A stretch of 40,650 bases of DNA from an uncultured Cellvibrio sp. (lineage in GTDB: Bacteria > Pseudomonadota > Gammaproteobacteria > Pseudomonadales > Cellvibrionaceae): contig CAMLOU010000020.1 in NCBI GenBank assembly GCA_946481735.1, positions 1-40,650 on the forward strand, read 5' to 3'. Position numbers and translations under genes: made by a program. Below, piece by piece: positions 9,155-18,445 of this stretch; position 1 is the stretch's first letter; each line of letters begins with the position of its first letter. The notes beneath the pieces were generated by a model, which had not been told where the DNA came from, ran no database searches, and saw only the letters and a list, made by a program, of their open reading frames with translations.

Positions 9155-10542
9155 GCTGCATCTCCCACCGGAGATTTAGCTGGCCGGTATAACAAAATTG
9201 CCTCCGGTGCCTGGAGATCGTTATCGCCCCAGATGATTAGCGGCTGTTCACTTTGAATTGCCGGTTGATCCCGGTCTTCACCGCCCACCATTAAATTGCG
9301 CACTTCATACAATTGCGCCTGGGATCGCTGGGTATAGCGGAGCCGTATCTCCTGGGATAATTTTCCGGTCCAGGCTCCGGGTGAACGTTGCCGCCGCAAC
9401 AACTCCATAACTGGCCGCGAACCGATACGCGCATTGTTCAACCACTCTTCGGCTTCGATTGGTGACTGCCCCTGCGCGGGAACAATTTCTATGATGACTT
9501 GCTCGGTATTCCAGCCTTGCGGCATAAACAAACCGAAGATATTGTTTTTACGTTTTTGGAAACGATACAGCTTGTAAGACAATGGAATACTGTCGATCAA
9601 CTCGTGGATCTGTTGCACGACTTTATAAATTGACTTCGCCGCCTGGTGATGATCGTAAGCAGGAATTTCCGCAGGCAAGGGATTAGCGCGCAATGCGCAC
9701 ATGCAACCGTACACACCGGCCAAGGCACCCAGTAGCGTAAACGGATGCGCCATGCGCGAATTTACCAGCGTCTCCAGGGGCGGTAAAGCCGTAGTAAAGG
9801 CTAATAAATTTTGCGCGTGCAACTGCTGGGTGGTGGCCAGGTAATTGGCATTGTGGCGCAGCTTTTCAATCAACTTCTTCAAACGATAATTAAGGGATTT
9901 TTTATCGCCGATAAAATCGGCAGCACTGGCGCGCAGCAAGGGCGGCAAATAGCCGTTGACAATTTCAAAATTGCCATTGGGCGTAAGCGCGACCTTGCAC
10001 AACGGCAGGGATTCATATTGCGCCGGGGGATTATCACCAGCCCACAGTTGCGCACGTATCTGTAAACGATCCAGAGCAACGCGCCCATCGGTGTTGGTAT
10101 CATCAATGGCCATATCACCCTGCACAGTCTTAAACCGGCGGATGTTGGCATTTTCCGCCGCCGCACCATCCACCCGCAACGGCACCAGCAAATGAATCAT
10201 CACCCATTGACGCCGCTTGATATCGGCATGTTGACTGATATCAAGTTGTAAATCGTAAGGACGGAACCAGGGCTTGCCGAATTGCACGCATAAACCATCT
10301 TTCATGATGGCGACAAGCTTCTCTACCTGTATCAGCCCGGCTTCCAGTTCAGTTTTTTTCAGCGAAAGATCACTCAGCCCCCAATAATACGGTTGCACTT
10401 GCTGAAGCATGAAAAGGCGCTGCTTCTCTTGATATAGATCGCTCTGCTGGAAGTGCTGCGGCGTCAACAACATGCCTTCGCTCCACAGCAGTGGATCGGA
10501 AATCGGTATGTAAGGCATTAATAGAGATTCCATAGCGTGCAT
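9151..10542 (-). CDS. tssK: T6SS baseplate protein TssK
   Basis: The product is 463 residues. The N-terminal signature …LLWSEGMLLTPQHFQQSD… is diagnostic for TssK, the trimeric cytosolic connector that ties the TssFGE/VgrG baseplate to TssL and TssM. The ATG at 10542 overlaps the tssJ stop as TAATG; in-frame ATGs at 10533 and 10518 are alternatives, since no strong Shine-Dalgarno is visible for any of them. Length and the overall alpha/beta pattern fit the family. It sits in the usual tssJ-tssK-tssL order. Confidence 0.93.
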   Translation of the reverse strand: MHAMESLLMPYIPISDPLLWSEGMLLTPQHFQQSDLYQEKQRLFMLQQVQPYYWGLSDLSLKKTELEAGLIQVEKLVAIMKDGLCVQFGKPWFRPYDLQLDISQHADIKRRQWVMIHLLVPLRVDGAAAENANIRRFKTVQGDMAIDDTNTDGRVALDRLQIRAQLWAGDNPPAQYESLPLCKVALTPNGNFEIVNGYLPPLLRASAADFIGDKKSLNYRLKKLIEKLRHNANYLATTQQLHAQNLLAFTTALPPLETLVNSRMAHPFTLLGALAGVYGCMCALRANPLPAEIPAYDHHQAAKSIYKVVQQIHELIDSIPLSYKLYRFQKRKNNIFGLFMPQGWNTEQVIIEIVPAQGQSPIEAEEWLNNARIGSRPVMELLRRQRSPGAWTGKLSQEIRLRYTQRSQAQLYEVRNLMVGGEDRDQPAIQSEQPLIIWGDNDLQAPEAILLYRPAKSPVGDAA

Positions 10543-11027
10543 TAATCAGGTTGTGTAAGAACAACCCTATCCTTTTCTAACTCAAGGTTGATAACAGGGT
10601 AATCGGTAATTTCCAGTGGCAATTGGCCCTGGAGATTTACATAGTTCGCGTAGACCAACACCCGTTGTGCATCACGATAATTTCCTGGTAATGCAATGCC
10701 TTGCTCACGAAAATTGGGCGGCACCTGTAAACTGCGCAGCGACAGTTCCTTTGGGTACTTGAACAATAATCCCTGTTTCCGACTGAACCAGTCCGCCGCG
10801 TTATCCGGTAGTTGTGCCACCAGATCTTTATCGTGCACAAACACCAGGTCCACCATCACTGCACTGAAGTCATTTACATCGTCACTCGCCTGAACATTCA
10901 CTGTTTTCAATGCTGTTGTGTCACGCCACCAGTGGCTCACCATGCTGCATCCCGTGACCGCTAGAAATACCAGCAGGAGCAAAGCGCGCTGCATTCGATC
11001 ATGTAAAGGCTCAGGGAAAAAATTCAT
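10542..11027 (-). CDS. tssJ: T6SS outer-membrane lipoprotein TssJ
   Basis: The product is 161 residues with a lipoprotein signal peptide: a hydrophobic stretch (about 15-23) followed by the lipobox V-T-G-C with the acylated Cys at 27. An in-frame Met at residue 12 could also be the start. The mature part is a small beta-sandwich-like domain (…VMVDLVFVHDKDL… and …YRDAQRVLVYANYV…) typical of TssJ, which anchors the TssM C-terminus at the outer membrane. It lies three bases after the DUF4150 gene and overlaps tssK, so it is translated as part of the operon. Confidence 0.9.
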   Translation of the reverse strand: MNFFPEPLHDRMQRALLLLVFLAVTGCSMVSHWWRDTTALKTVNVQASDDVNDFSAVMVDLVFVHDKDLVAQLPDNAADWFSRKQGLLFKYPKELSLRSLQVPPNFREQGIALPGNYRDAQRVLVYANYVNLQGQLPLEITDYPVINLELEKDRVVLTQPD

Positions 11028-11030
11028 GGC

Positions 11031-11423
11031 CTATCCCAGATAACAAACATTGTTAGGACTCGGCAACCCTGTCACGCCCGGTGCATTGGTGGTGTTCTGC
11101 AAGGTCAGCGTTGTCATGCGCGCGCCGGGCGCGACACCGTTAAACACCTTAAAACTGCCCAGTAAATAGGTTTCCGGCCCGATGACTGTGCCAGATGCAA
11201 CGCCCGTAGCTGCGCCAGCTTCATCACCATTGGTGATAGTGCCCGGTGTCAGTAAGTTGTGTACCGAACCGCCACCGTGAAACTGTTTAAAATTATTGGG
11301 AATATGCACCATGGACTGGCTGATATTCGGATAAGGAATCGGCACCACCGCCGGACCCGCCGGCGTCAGACAAACATCCGGAAATCCCAAACCCATTGCA
11401 CCAATCTGAGTAGTTGAAAACAT
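11031..11423 (-). CDS. DUF4150 PAAR-like spike-tip protein
   Basis: The product is 130 residues of the DUF4150 (PAAR-like) type. It shows the family pattern: an N-terminal …LGFPDVCLTPAGPAVVPIPYPN… region, then a GDEAG turn, a conserved …GSFKVFNGVAPGARMT… segment and a C-terminal Asn/Pro-rich end. PAAR-like proteins cap the VgrG trimer and sharpen the spike, often with attached or docked effectors. Here there is no C-terminal toxin domain, so cargo would have to bind non-covalently. It follows DUF3540 by three bases, with GGGGTGA as ribosome site, and precedes tssJ by three bases. Confidence 0.88.
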   Translation of the reverse strand: MFSTTQIGAMGLGFPDVCLTPAGPAVVPIPYPNISQSMVHIPNNFKQFHGGGSVHNLLTPGTITNGDEAGAATGVASGTVIGPETYLLGSFKVFNGVAPGARMTTLTLQNTTNAPGVTGLPSPNNVCYLG

Positions 11424-11426
11424 AGT

Positions 11427-11984
11427 TCACCCCATATGAATAACATCAGCATCCACTTTCAACTCTTTTTCGGCAGTAATCAGTTGCCGTTGCGCGTGGG
11501 TGCGCAGCAATTGTTTTACCGTCGTCGTTAAGTCACCGAAGCGCGCCACGCAATGCGCGGCAGATTGAATCCAGCTAGCCGCCACCTGGGTAATCAGGTG
11601 ATGGCAGTTGATCGACAAGCTGCCGCGCATGGCGTTGATATCGCAATCACCAGCAGAACCCAGTAACAGTTTTTTACCGGCGCTGAGCGTTAATTCAGAT
11701 GCATGGAGTCGCAGCGGCTGATGTAATTGCCCGAGGGTGGCCGGTTGCGTCGATGAGCGTTGCACAATAGCGGTGATAAATACTTCGGTGTTGTTGCCAG
11801 TACACACCACCCGGTCACCATTAGCGGGCACGAGCAAGCAGGAAAGTGCTGCCCTTGCCCGTCGCCCGCTACTGAGCAACCAGTGCTCGCCCTCGGCGCT
11901 CAGCACTAAATCAAACCATTGCTCTACAGCTGGTTGGTATTCCCGCTCAGTCGCGGATAAGGCAAATGTCACGCGTGCATTCAT
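11427..11984 (-). CDS. DUF3540 protein of the VgrG/PAAR module
   Basis: The 185-residue product fits the DUF3540 family, which is commonly found with VgrG, DUF2169, pentapeptide and DUF4150 genes. The N-terminal half is beta-rich (…LVPANGDRVVCTGNNTEVFITAIVQR…), resembling an OB-like fold. The C-terminal half (…SINCHHLITQVAASWIQSAAHCVARFG…) is helical, with a basic tail. The biochemical role is unknown; by context it may help assemble the spike tip or load cargo. The start overlaps the pentapeptide gene stop as ATGA and the stop lies three bases before the DUF4150 start. Confidence 0.82.
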   Translation of the reverse strand: MNARVTFALSATEREYQPAVEQWFDLVLSAEGEHWLLSSGRRARAALSCLLVPANGDRVVCTGNNTEVFITAIVQRSSTQPATLGQLHQPLRLHASELTLSAGKKLLLGSAGDCDINAMRGSLSINCHHLITQVAASWIQSAAHCVARFGDLTTTVKQLLRTHAQRQLITAEKELKVDADVIHMG

Positions 11985-13075
11985 TGGCTGAACTCCTGCT
12001 GTGCGCGCTGTTCACCGCGCAGACGATCTTGGTCGGTCCAACTGACGCCTTTCAAGTGCGCAGAACGTAGTTGGGATTTATAAGATTCCAGTTGATGCAG
12101 TTTGGCGCGATGTAAGTCCGCACCGTCAAATACTGATTCTGTTAATTGTGCGCAGGAAAAATCTGCCAGAAATAATTGTGCATCCGTGAAGTCACACTGC
12201 TGCAAACCAGCCAGTTCCCAAAAGCTTTTTTCCAGTTGCGCTTGTTTGAATTGGCAATTCACCAGCCGGGCCTGCTTCCAGATAGTGCCGGTTAAGTGCG
12301 CTTCATCCCAGCTGCAGTCTGTGCACTCAGCGCCGACAAATTGCGCGCTGTTTGCCTGGCTGTTTGAAAAATTGCATTCACTAAAATGACATTCGCCGAA
12401 CTGGCTTTCGGTCAGTTGTGCCTGCTGAAATTGCACTTGGTGAAAGTGCGACTGGTTTAAGGTGCAACGCACGAAGACGGCACCTCGCAGGTTTTTCTGC
12501 TGGAAACGGCTCTTCAACAACAGCGAGCGGTGAAAGCAGGAACCGGTTATATCGGCGTGGGTAAAGTCATTCCCGATCCAGACAATGTTTTCCACCACCA
12601 CCCGCGTCAGGTCAATGCCCTCACTGACGCAATCGCTGATAAAACTGCGTTCCACCCGCGCGTCAGTAAAGGAAGCCTGTCGACAATCACATTGGGTAAA
12701 GGACATTTGCGAGAGCTGAGCAGCTTGCCAATTGCTGTTGCTCAGGTTGCATTGATTAAACGTGCATGTGGTGAGCGATTGACCGGCCCATTGCGAATGG
12801 CTGAGATCGCACCGATCAAAATGGCAGCCGTGCAACCTGACATTGCGCCAGTCACTAAAAGTTTCAGGCAAGTGCCGGTCAATATCCTGGGTAAAACGGC
12901 AACGGGTAAAGATGCATTGTGTCAGCTGCGCGCCTTGCCAGCGCACATTGTGAAAATGTACCTCGGTAAAGATGGCGGTTTCCTGCCGCAACTGTCCCAG
13001 GTCGAGATCACTCAGCGTCTGTTGCTGCACCGGTTTACCGAGCCGCAGGGTTTTAAGCAATTCATCGTAGGTCAT
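11981..13075 (-). CDS. Pentapeptide-repeat protein of the VgrG module
   Basis: The product is 364 residues. The start is the ATG at 13075, overlapping the preceding stop as ATGA; a longer frame reaching 13219 lies inside the upstream gene. From about residue 30 to the end it is built of pentapeptide repeats (A/C-x-L/F-x-x; for example …FTQCDCRQASFTDARVERS… and …CDFTDAQLFLADFSCAQL…), which fold into a right-handed quadrilateral beta-helix. Many positions carry Cys and Gln. There is no signal peptide. Together with the upstream DUF2169 fusion it probably acts as an adaptor or scaffold for spike or cargo; direct evidence is lacking. Confidence 0.85.
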   Translation of the reverse strand: MTYDELLKTLRLGKPVQQQTLSDLDLGQLRQETAIFTEVHFHNVRWQGAQLTQCIFTRCRFTQDIDRHLPETFSDWRNVRLHGCHFDRCDLSHSQWAGQSLTTCTFNQCNLSNSNWQAAQLSQMSFTQCDCRQASFTDARVERSFISDCVSEGIDLTRVVVENIVWIGNDFTHADITGSCFHRSLLLKSRFQQKNLRGAVFVRCTLNQSHFHQVQFQQAQLTESQFGECHFSECNFSNSQANSAQFVGAECTDCSWDEAHLTGTIWKQARLVNCQFKQAQLEKSFWELAGLQQCDFTDAQLFLADFSCAQLTESVFDGADLHRAKLHQLESYKSQLRSAHLKGVSWTDQDRLRGEQRAQQEFSQ

Positions 13076-15672
13076 GCGGCCACCTCCAATTGTTTGGATG
13101 GCCAGGCATTGTCGGTGCGGGCATTCGCTAATTGCGCTTGCCAAAGGTGTGCACGCCACAACTGCGTATCGCGCAGGTCGGCACCGGAGAGATTCATCTT
13201 CATCGCCAGGCTGTTGCACAAGTCCGCCCCGCGCAAATCAGCATCAGGCGCAGCAGCGCCCATCAGGATGCATTGATGAAACAACGCGTGGCGAGCAATA
13301 AGTTGCTGTAACCTGGTATTGCCGAAATCACAATTTGAAAAATTCGCCCGGGTAAAATCAGCGCCCTTGAAATGCGTTTGACGAAAGCCACATTGCACCA
13401 GCTTTGCGCCGCGCCAATCAGTGGCGCTCCACAGGCTTTTATCTGCCTCACCGGTAATCAGGATTTTTTCCAACTGTGCATCGGCCAATACCAGACCTTC
13501 TGTTACGCAGTTTAAAAAAGCGCCCTGTTGCCAACGGATGCCGTTAAACGTGCAACCGGAAAGCTCACACCCCAGCCACGCAAATTGTTGCGCGCTGGAG
13601 TTATCCCATTGATTGTCCCGGGTTGTGACGTCTGCCCAGATGGTCTGGTCGAGCGTGGCAAAGGGAAATTGATTGGCAACGAAGTGCGCATGCCTGAAAC
13701 TGGCACCGCTCAAATCAGCGTGAGAAAAATGACAGCCATGCAGTTGTGTCTTGCTCCATTGACTGTGTTGTAGCTGTGCTGCAGAAAACTCACACGCCGT
13801 GATACTTGCACCGGAGCAATTACCGTCTTTCATTTGTGTGCCCTGAAAGCGGCAATGGCTCAAGGTGGCGCCCACAAAGGAAACGCCGCGCAGGTCGGCA
13901 TTGCTGAAATCGCAATGCGAAAAATTACCGCGCTCAAAATTCACTTCTGCCAGGTTCATACCGACAAAGGATTGCCCGACCAAGGTGACACCGGCGAGGT
14001 TAAAACCCGCCAGCGGTAGATGTTGTTGCACCTGGCTATCCACCAACTGTGCCAGCGCTATCGCGGCGTCAGCGGTAATGGGTTTGCTGATGGGCTCCTG
14101 CGCGAGCCGCCGCAATGCCCTGCCCTGGGCTATTCCCTGGGCGATGGCCTGTACCAGCTCATCCTGTTGCTCGGTCGATAAATCCTGCAGTGGCAGGCGC
14201 GCCAGTTCGGCATCCAGTTGTTGTTGAGGATTTGCCCGAGCCAGAGCCTCCTCCGCCGTCACCAATGCTTCCGTTTCCGCCATCGGCTGCTCAAGTTTTG
14301 CCAGCTCCGCATCACACTGCGCTTGCATAGCCGCCTGCTCCGCCTCGGCGTCAGCTTTGGCTCGGGTCAATTGAGCATCCGCAGCGGCCATCAAGGCGGT
14401 GAAATCCAGCGAGCCATCTGGCAGTTGCGGATCGGGCAACAAGGGTTCAGGCAAGACCGGCGGGGTGTAATCCGCTGGCTTTTCCATGTCCGCCGCCGCC
14501 CAGAAATCTGCCTCCATTTCATCCAGGCGTGCCTGCAACGCCTGGCGACGGACGTCAACGGCAGGTTTTATTGCGGCTGGCTGCGGGGTCAGCGGCATGG
14601 TGAGCTGTGCGTCATTAAAGACGTGCAGGTGGCGGGTAGCCGGGTCGAGGCGCAGTTGCAGCACCTCCTGATAGTGCGTCAGACGACGGGCTTCGCCCAG
14701 CCGCTCATAGGCCAGCATCACGGCCTGCACATCCTGGGCTTCACTGTCTTCGATGGGATGGTGGCCGTGGAATATCAGCACACCCAGGTTCTGGTCGGGG
14801 AAGAACCACAGTGTATCGGCCTCAAGCGGTACCTCGGCAAAAGGCGCGCGCTCGGTGCGGATAAATGCCCGAGCCTTGATACCCGGCAATTTGCCCGTCA
14901 ACTCAGTCTGGAGTGGATGCAATCCGGTCAGGCAATAGGGTTCATCACCTTTAAAGAACCTTTTAAGGCGTTGATCCGGCGGCGCCATGTTGAAAAAGCG
15001 CCAGTCGATATTGCGTGCGAGGCCGGGGAAATCTTCTTTCAGCCAGCGTTTGTTGTAGCTACCCGCCAGCCTGCGCCGGGCCGGATGGTTGATCGGCCAA
15101 GGGCCAAATCCTGCGGGGGCGTGGCGGCGGCGCCCCGGCCGACGGACTTCCCCCGCAAGGCTGATATTGGGCAACACGCCCTGGTTACGTTTGAAAAATG
15201 CCGGCCAGCGGCTGTCGGTGTAACCGCATCCCAGCGGGTTAGCCGGGTAATCCTTGCCCCCCCAGGCGCGAGTGGCGTCCAGCGGCATAGCCGTAAACGG
15301 CAGCGGTGCGTCGACCTGTTGCAGCGGAACCAGGCCGTAACGCCACTGGCGGTCACCGGTAATCCGCAGGGATTTATCCACCTCGCCGCAACGCAGGGAA
15401 ACCATCATCTCCTTGACCGCTTTTCCCTCCGGGGCGTGGGCGGTACCAGCCAGTAACACGTCGGCACAGGCCTTGGGCATGATTTCATCAAGCATCTGCT
15501 GTGCAGGCAAAGCCGGTGTAATAACAGGCCAGGCCTGATGCTCAGGAATCAGCGCGGGGGATTCACCCAAACGGAAAAACGCCAGCGCACTGACGGCCAG
15601 GTGCATTTGCCCTTTATAGCCGTAGGGCTTGGCCAATAGGCCGAGGGTCATGGGTTTGATGACGGCGCGCAT
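13072..15672 (-). CDS. DUF2169 adaptor domain fused to pentapeptide repeats
   Basis: The product is 866 residues. Residues about 1-330 are a DUF2169 domain (N-terminus …KPMTLGLLAKPYGYKGQ…, then …GKAVKEMMVSLRCG…), a family proposed to act as T6SS effector-loading adaptors next to vgrG. Residues about 370-520 form an acidic, Ala/Gln/Glu-rich linker with probable coiled coil. From about 550 to the end there are pentapeptide repeats (…CDFSNADLRGVSFVGATLSHCRF…). The start overlaps the vgrG stop (TGATG) and the stop overlaps the next pentapeptide gene. By family and position it is likely to bridge VgrG/PAAR to cargo. The antisense frames here are shadows. Confidence 0.88.
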   Translation of the reverse strand: MRAVIKPMTLGLLAKPYGYKGQMHLAVSALAFFRLGESPALIPEHQAWPVITPALPAQQMLDEIMPKACADVLLAGTAHAPEGKAVKEMMVSLRCGEVDKSLRITGDRQWRYGLVPLQQVDAPLPFTAMPLDATRAWGGKDYPANPLGCGYTDSRWPAFFKRNQGVLPNISLAGEVRRPGRRRHAPAGFGPWPINHPARRRLAGSYNKRWLKEDFPGLARNIDWRFFNMAPPDQRLKRFFKGDEPYCLTGLHPLQTELTGKLPGIKARAFIRTERAPFAEVPLEADTLWFFPDQNLGVLIFHGHHPIEDSEAQDVQAVMLAYERLGEARRLTHYQEVLQLRLDPATRHLHVFNDAQLTMPLTPQPAAIKPAVDVRRQALQARLDEMEADFWAAADMEKPADYTPPVLPEPLLPDPQLPDGSLDFTALMAAADAQLTRAKADAEAEQAAMQAQCDAELAKLEQPMAETEALVTAEEALARANPQQQLDAELARLPLQDLSTEQQDELVQAIAQGIAQGRALRRLAQEPISKPITADAAIALAQLVDSQVQQHLPLAGFNLAGVTLVGQSFVGMNLAEVNFERGNFSHCDFSNADLRGVSFVGATLSHCRFQGTQMKDGNCSGASITACEFSAAQLQHSQWSKTQLHGCHFSHADLSGASFRHAHFVANQFPFATLDQTIWADVTTRDNQWDNSSAQQFAWLGCELSGCTFNGIRWQQGAFLNCVTEGLVLADAQLEKILITGEADKSLWSATDWRGAKLVQCGFRQTHFKGADFTRANFSNCDFGNTRLQQLIARHALFHQCILMGAAAPDADLRGADLCNSLAMKMNLSGADLRDTQLWRAHLWQAQLANARTDNAWPSKQLEVAA

Positions 15673-18443
15673 CAGATGATCGCCTTCAGTGCGGTAAGGA
15701 TCTCGGCGCGCAATCCCGTGACTGCACTTTGCACACGAGGATCCATGTTAACCAGCAAGCCGCCACCGATTGAGGTGACCGTGTTGTTTGTGCCTATGGC
15801 GCTGATGCTTTCCACCGAGCCGATGGAGCTGAGTTCAGCACTGGCACCTACCACGCTCAATCCTGCCTTGGTGCCGATCATGCTCAGGCTGCTGGTGCTG
15901 GCGATCATATTCATATCGGTACTGACGCCCACCATGGAGGTATTGTCCGACTTGGCGGTGATACTGCTGTTAGTACTCACGCCAATAACATGGGTGTTGT
16001 CGCTGCTACCGATCATGTTGCTGCTGGCACTGCTGCCGATAATCGACGTGCTGTTGCTTGTGCCAACCGTTGAGGTACTGCTGCTGGTGGTAATAGTGCT
16101 GACGCTGTTCTGCACCCCATTAATAGTGGTGGTACTGGACACACCGCCATTGTGGGTGGTGGTGCTTACCACGGCGCCGTTATGGGTGGTCGTGCTGGTT
16201 ACGAGCGCGTTGTGCAGGGCGGTGTTGCTGACGGGAGCAAAATAAGTGGTATTACTCATTACCGGCGCCGTCACGTTGTAGACCGTTACACTGCCCACTG
16301 GCATGTTATGGGTGGTCTCGCTGGTTACCGGCCCGTTAAACAGCGACGTGCTGTTGAGCAAATTGTTATGGGTGCTGAAGCTCAGCACCGGGCCATCCAT
16401 GGTCTGGTAACTGGTACTGCTGCCCTTGATATGGGTGTGGGATTCTGTGTTGCCGATGGTGGACTTGCTGTACTGCCGATCGCTGATGGTCTGGTAACTC
16501 TCCACAACCTGATGGTTGGATTCACTCCAGGCCAGGTCATAGGTCGTCCAGCTTTTGGTTTCTTCGCCATCGCTTTTGTTATAGGTGCAGCCAATGGAGT
16601 GACCTTCATTGAGTATGTCGCCGCGCCCGTGGCTCGCCGCCGAATACCCGAAGCCGCCGCCGATGGAATAGCTCACATCGCGAAACTGTTGCGCGCCCTC
16701 GAATTTGGGCGACAGCTGCGAACCTTTGCTGTAGCGGTCCTCCACCATCGCCACCGCCGGTGCTAGATCCACTCCAAGGCTGTAAGGAAAGCGAATGGAT
16801 TTACTGTCGCTGTAGCTGGTGGAGTAGTTGTTGCCCACATGGGTATTCGCCATCCAATGGGACGGTGTGACGGTCATGGTGCCGTTGTTTTGCACAATAC
16901 TCTGGATCTCCGGAATCTCGCCGTTATCGTTGGAGCGGGAGACCCACACCATGGCGTTGATCTCCGGGATCACCTGCATATGCGACGCCAGCCGCACCCA
17001 CACGGCGGTACCGGCCAGGTCGGTGGAAAACACAACATATACCCCCTGGAATTCCTGGGTTTGGGTCGGCGGTAAGTAGTTGGTGTAGGTGTTGAGATTG
17101 GGCGAAAAGTTGGTTTTATCGTAATAGCGCCAGTCGCGCGGCGGTACGCCGGAGTCGTGGGCAACTACCCTGGCGAGGATACTGCCCTGATGCGTATTGC
17201 GCAGTTCAAAGGGCGTTACCAGGGTATCCGGCGAGGCTTCCGTGGCCTGAAACTGGTTGGAATAGCCGCCATCCAGGCTGCACTGGTGTTGTACCGAGGT
17301 CAGCACGAACCGTTTGCCATCCAGGCTGGGGCGCACCAGTTCCGGCACATTACGCGCGTCCTGCTCCATAGCCATCTCAAATTGGTGGCAAACGCGCATC
17401 AAGGCGCACTGGCTGGTGCCGGACAGGCTGGAGCGCGACGTATCCAGCATTTGCGCCTGCTCCTTGGCGTGGGCATCTACTTCCGCCGTGCCACCGCCAT
17501 AGGAATACACGCGATAAAGATTGAACGGCAGCTTGCCCTTGCTCGGGGAAGCACCCGGTTTATAACTGGTATAACCGGCCACCGAGTCCAGTTGTGATGC
17601 CACCTGCGCGGTGCTGAACACCGCCTGTACCGAGGAACTGGCCAGGGTCTTCTGGTACTGGTACTGCGTGATGACATCGAATTGCTGGCCACCTAACGGC
17701 GCACTGCTGGTCTGGGTGTAACGCAGTGGACGCCCGGCCAGCATCATGGGGTACTTGGGCGCATTGGCCAGCACCAGCGTATGGCTGTTGCCGGTATGGA
17801 CAAAGTAATAATACAGGTGCGCCTTTTCCATCAGGCGCGTGATCAGCTCCAGGTCTGACTCCCCGGCCTGCAACCAGTCCTGCACACGATTAAGCGCGAG
17901 GTTGCTATCGGGCGACAGACTTTGGGTATCAAAGCGAACCGCGTGTTCGCGCAGCAGGGTTTCAATAACCCCACGGATAGTCTGCAAACCGTAGAGCCGA
18001 TATTGGTTGGTCAGGCTGAGCTTCCATAAATCCGGACGTACCGTGGCCCGGTACACCCCCGGCTCTGCCAGTGAGAAACTGGCGATCATGCCGTTAAATA
18101 ACGACAATTCTTCTACCGCATTACCGGTCAAGGCCTGATCGAATAAGAAGTCACCGTTATTGCCGGCGGTCGGCAAATTTACCCCAAAGGTAATGGGTCG
18201 CGCGATGATCTGGTCAAAGTCCAGCGGGTCACCGTCATCCGGGTTGGTGTTAGCGCGCAGCTCCAACTGGAACTCAAAGGGCTGAGAAACCCCCTCCCGT
18301 CCCTGGATTGACTCCAGCCGAAGATGTTCACGCCCCAGAATTCTCCCGTCGGCCAGCCAGATGGCGACATGGGTAAACAGGTTGCTATTACCCTGCTTGC
18401 TGATAGCGGTCCGGCCGACCGACGTGTGTGCTGGAATCGTCAT
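15672..18443 (-). CDS. vgrG: Atypical T6SS spike protein VgrG (TssI) with a repeat-rich tail
   Basis: The product is 923 residues. The ATG at 18443 is preferred because GAGGTG lies five bases upstream and the tssG stop is two bases away. The N-terminal gp27-like part (about 1-400) is recognisable (…LRLESIQGREGVSQPFEFQL… and …YGLQTIRGVIETLLREH…). The gp5-like OB region is diverged: the usual HWDR-type motif is missing, and …AVWVRLASHMQVIPEINAMV… stands in its place. Residues about 688-895 are short Ser/Thr/Asn/Gly repeats that should form a beta-helical spike. The tail ends in a short amphipathic helix. VgrG forms the trimeric needle tip that carries PAAR and effectors. No enzymatic C-terminal domain is seen. 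Confidence 0.9.
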   Translation of the reverse strand: MTIPAHTSVGRTAISKQGNSNLFTHVAIWLADGRILGREHLRLESIQGREGVSQPFEFQLELRANTNPDDGDPLDFDQIIARPITFGVNLPTAGNNGDFLFDQALTGNAVEELSLFNGMIASFSLAEPGVYRATVRPDLWKLSLTNQYRLYGLQTIRGVIETLLREHAVRFDTQSLSPDSNLALNRVQDWLQAGESDLELITRLMEKAHLYYYFVHTGNSHTLVLANAPKYPMMLAGRPLRYTQTSSAPLGGQQFDVITQYQYQKTLASSSVQAVFSTAQVASQLDSVAGYTSYKPGASPSKGKLPFNLYRVYSYGGGTAEVDAHAKEQAQMLDTSRSSLSGTSQCALMRVCHQFEMAMEQDARNVPELVRPSLDGKRFVLTSVQHQCSLDGGYSNQFQATEASPDTLVTPFELRNTHQGSILARVVAHDSGVPPRDWRYYDKTNFSPNLNTYTNYLPPTQTQEFQGVYVVFSTDLAGTAVWVRLASHMQVIPEINAMVWVSRSNDNGEIPEIQSIVQNNGTMTVTPSHWMANTHVGNNYSTSYSDSKSIRFPYSLGVDLAPAVAMVEDRYSKGSQLSPKFEGAQQFRDVSYSIGGGFGYSAASHGRGDILNEGHSIGCTYNKSDGEETKSWTTYDLAWSESNHQVVESYQTISDRQYSKSTIGNTESHTHIKGSSTSYQTMDGPVLSFSTHNNLLNSTSLFNGPVTSETTHNMPVGSVTVYNVTAPVMSNTTYFAPVSNTALHNALVTSTTTHNGAVVSTTTHNGGVSSTTTINGVQNSVSTITTSSSTSTVGTSNSTSIIGSSASSNMIGSSDNTHVIGVSTNSSITAKSDNTSMVGVSTDMNMIASTSSLSMIGTKAGLSVVGASAELSSIGSVESISAIGTNNTVTSIGGGLLVNMDPRVQSAVTGLRAEILTALKAII
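15755..16385 (-). repeat. Short tandem peptide repeats in the VgrG tail
   Basis: This stretch encodes two runs of degenerate 10-11-residue units. The first has the pattern …VTSTTTHNGAV…, with Thr-Thr-His-Asn-Gly repeated. The second has …SIIGSS…, …NMIGSS…, …HVIGVS… and …SMVGVS…, with hydrophobic-hydrophobic-Gly-x-Ser every 10-11 residues. The period and the alternating pattern fit one strand-turn per unit of a beta-helix. The DNA is correspondingly repetitive but not identical between units. Confidence 0.8.
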
Positions 18444-18445
18444 GT

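Noticed and set aside
12530..13276. Plus-strand ORF of 248 codons
   Set aside because: It is the shadow of the pentapeptide repeats on the opposite strand, spans the junction of two overlapping minus-strand genes and has no start signal.
14218..15456. Plus-strand ORF of 412 codons
   Set aside because: It is antisense to the DUF2169-pentapeptide gene, has no ribosome site, and its composition mirrors the codon pattern of the real gene.
15755..16385. CRISPR array or DNA minisatellite
   Set aside because: The periodicity comes from coding repeats in VgrG; there are no identical direct repeats with unique spacers.
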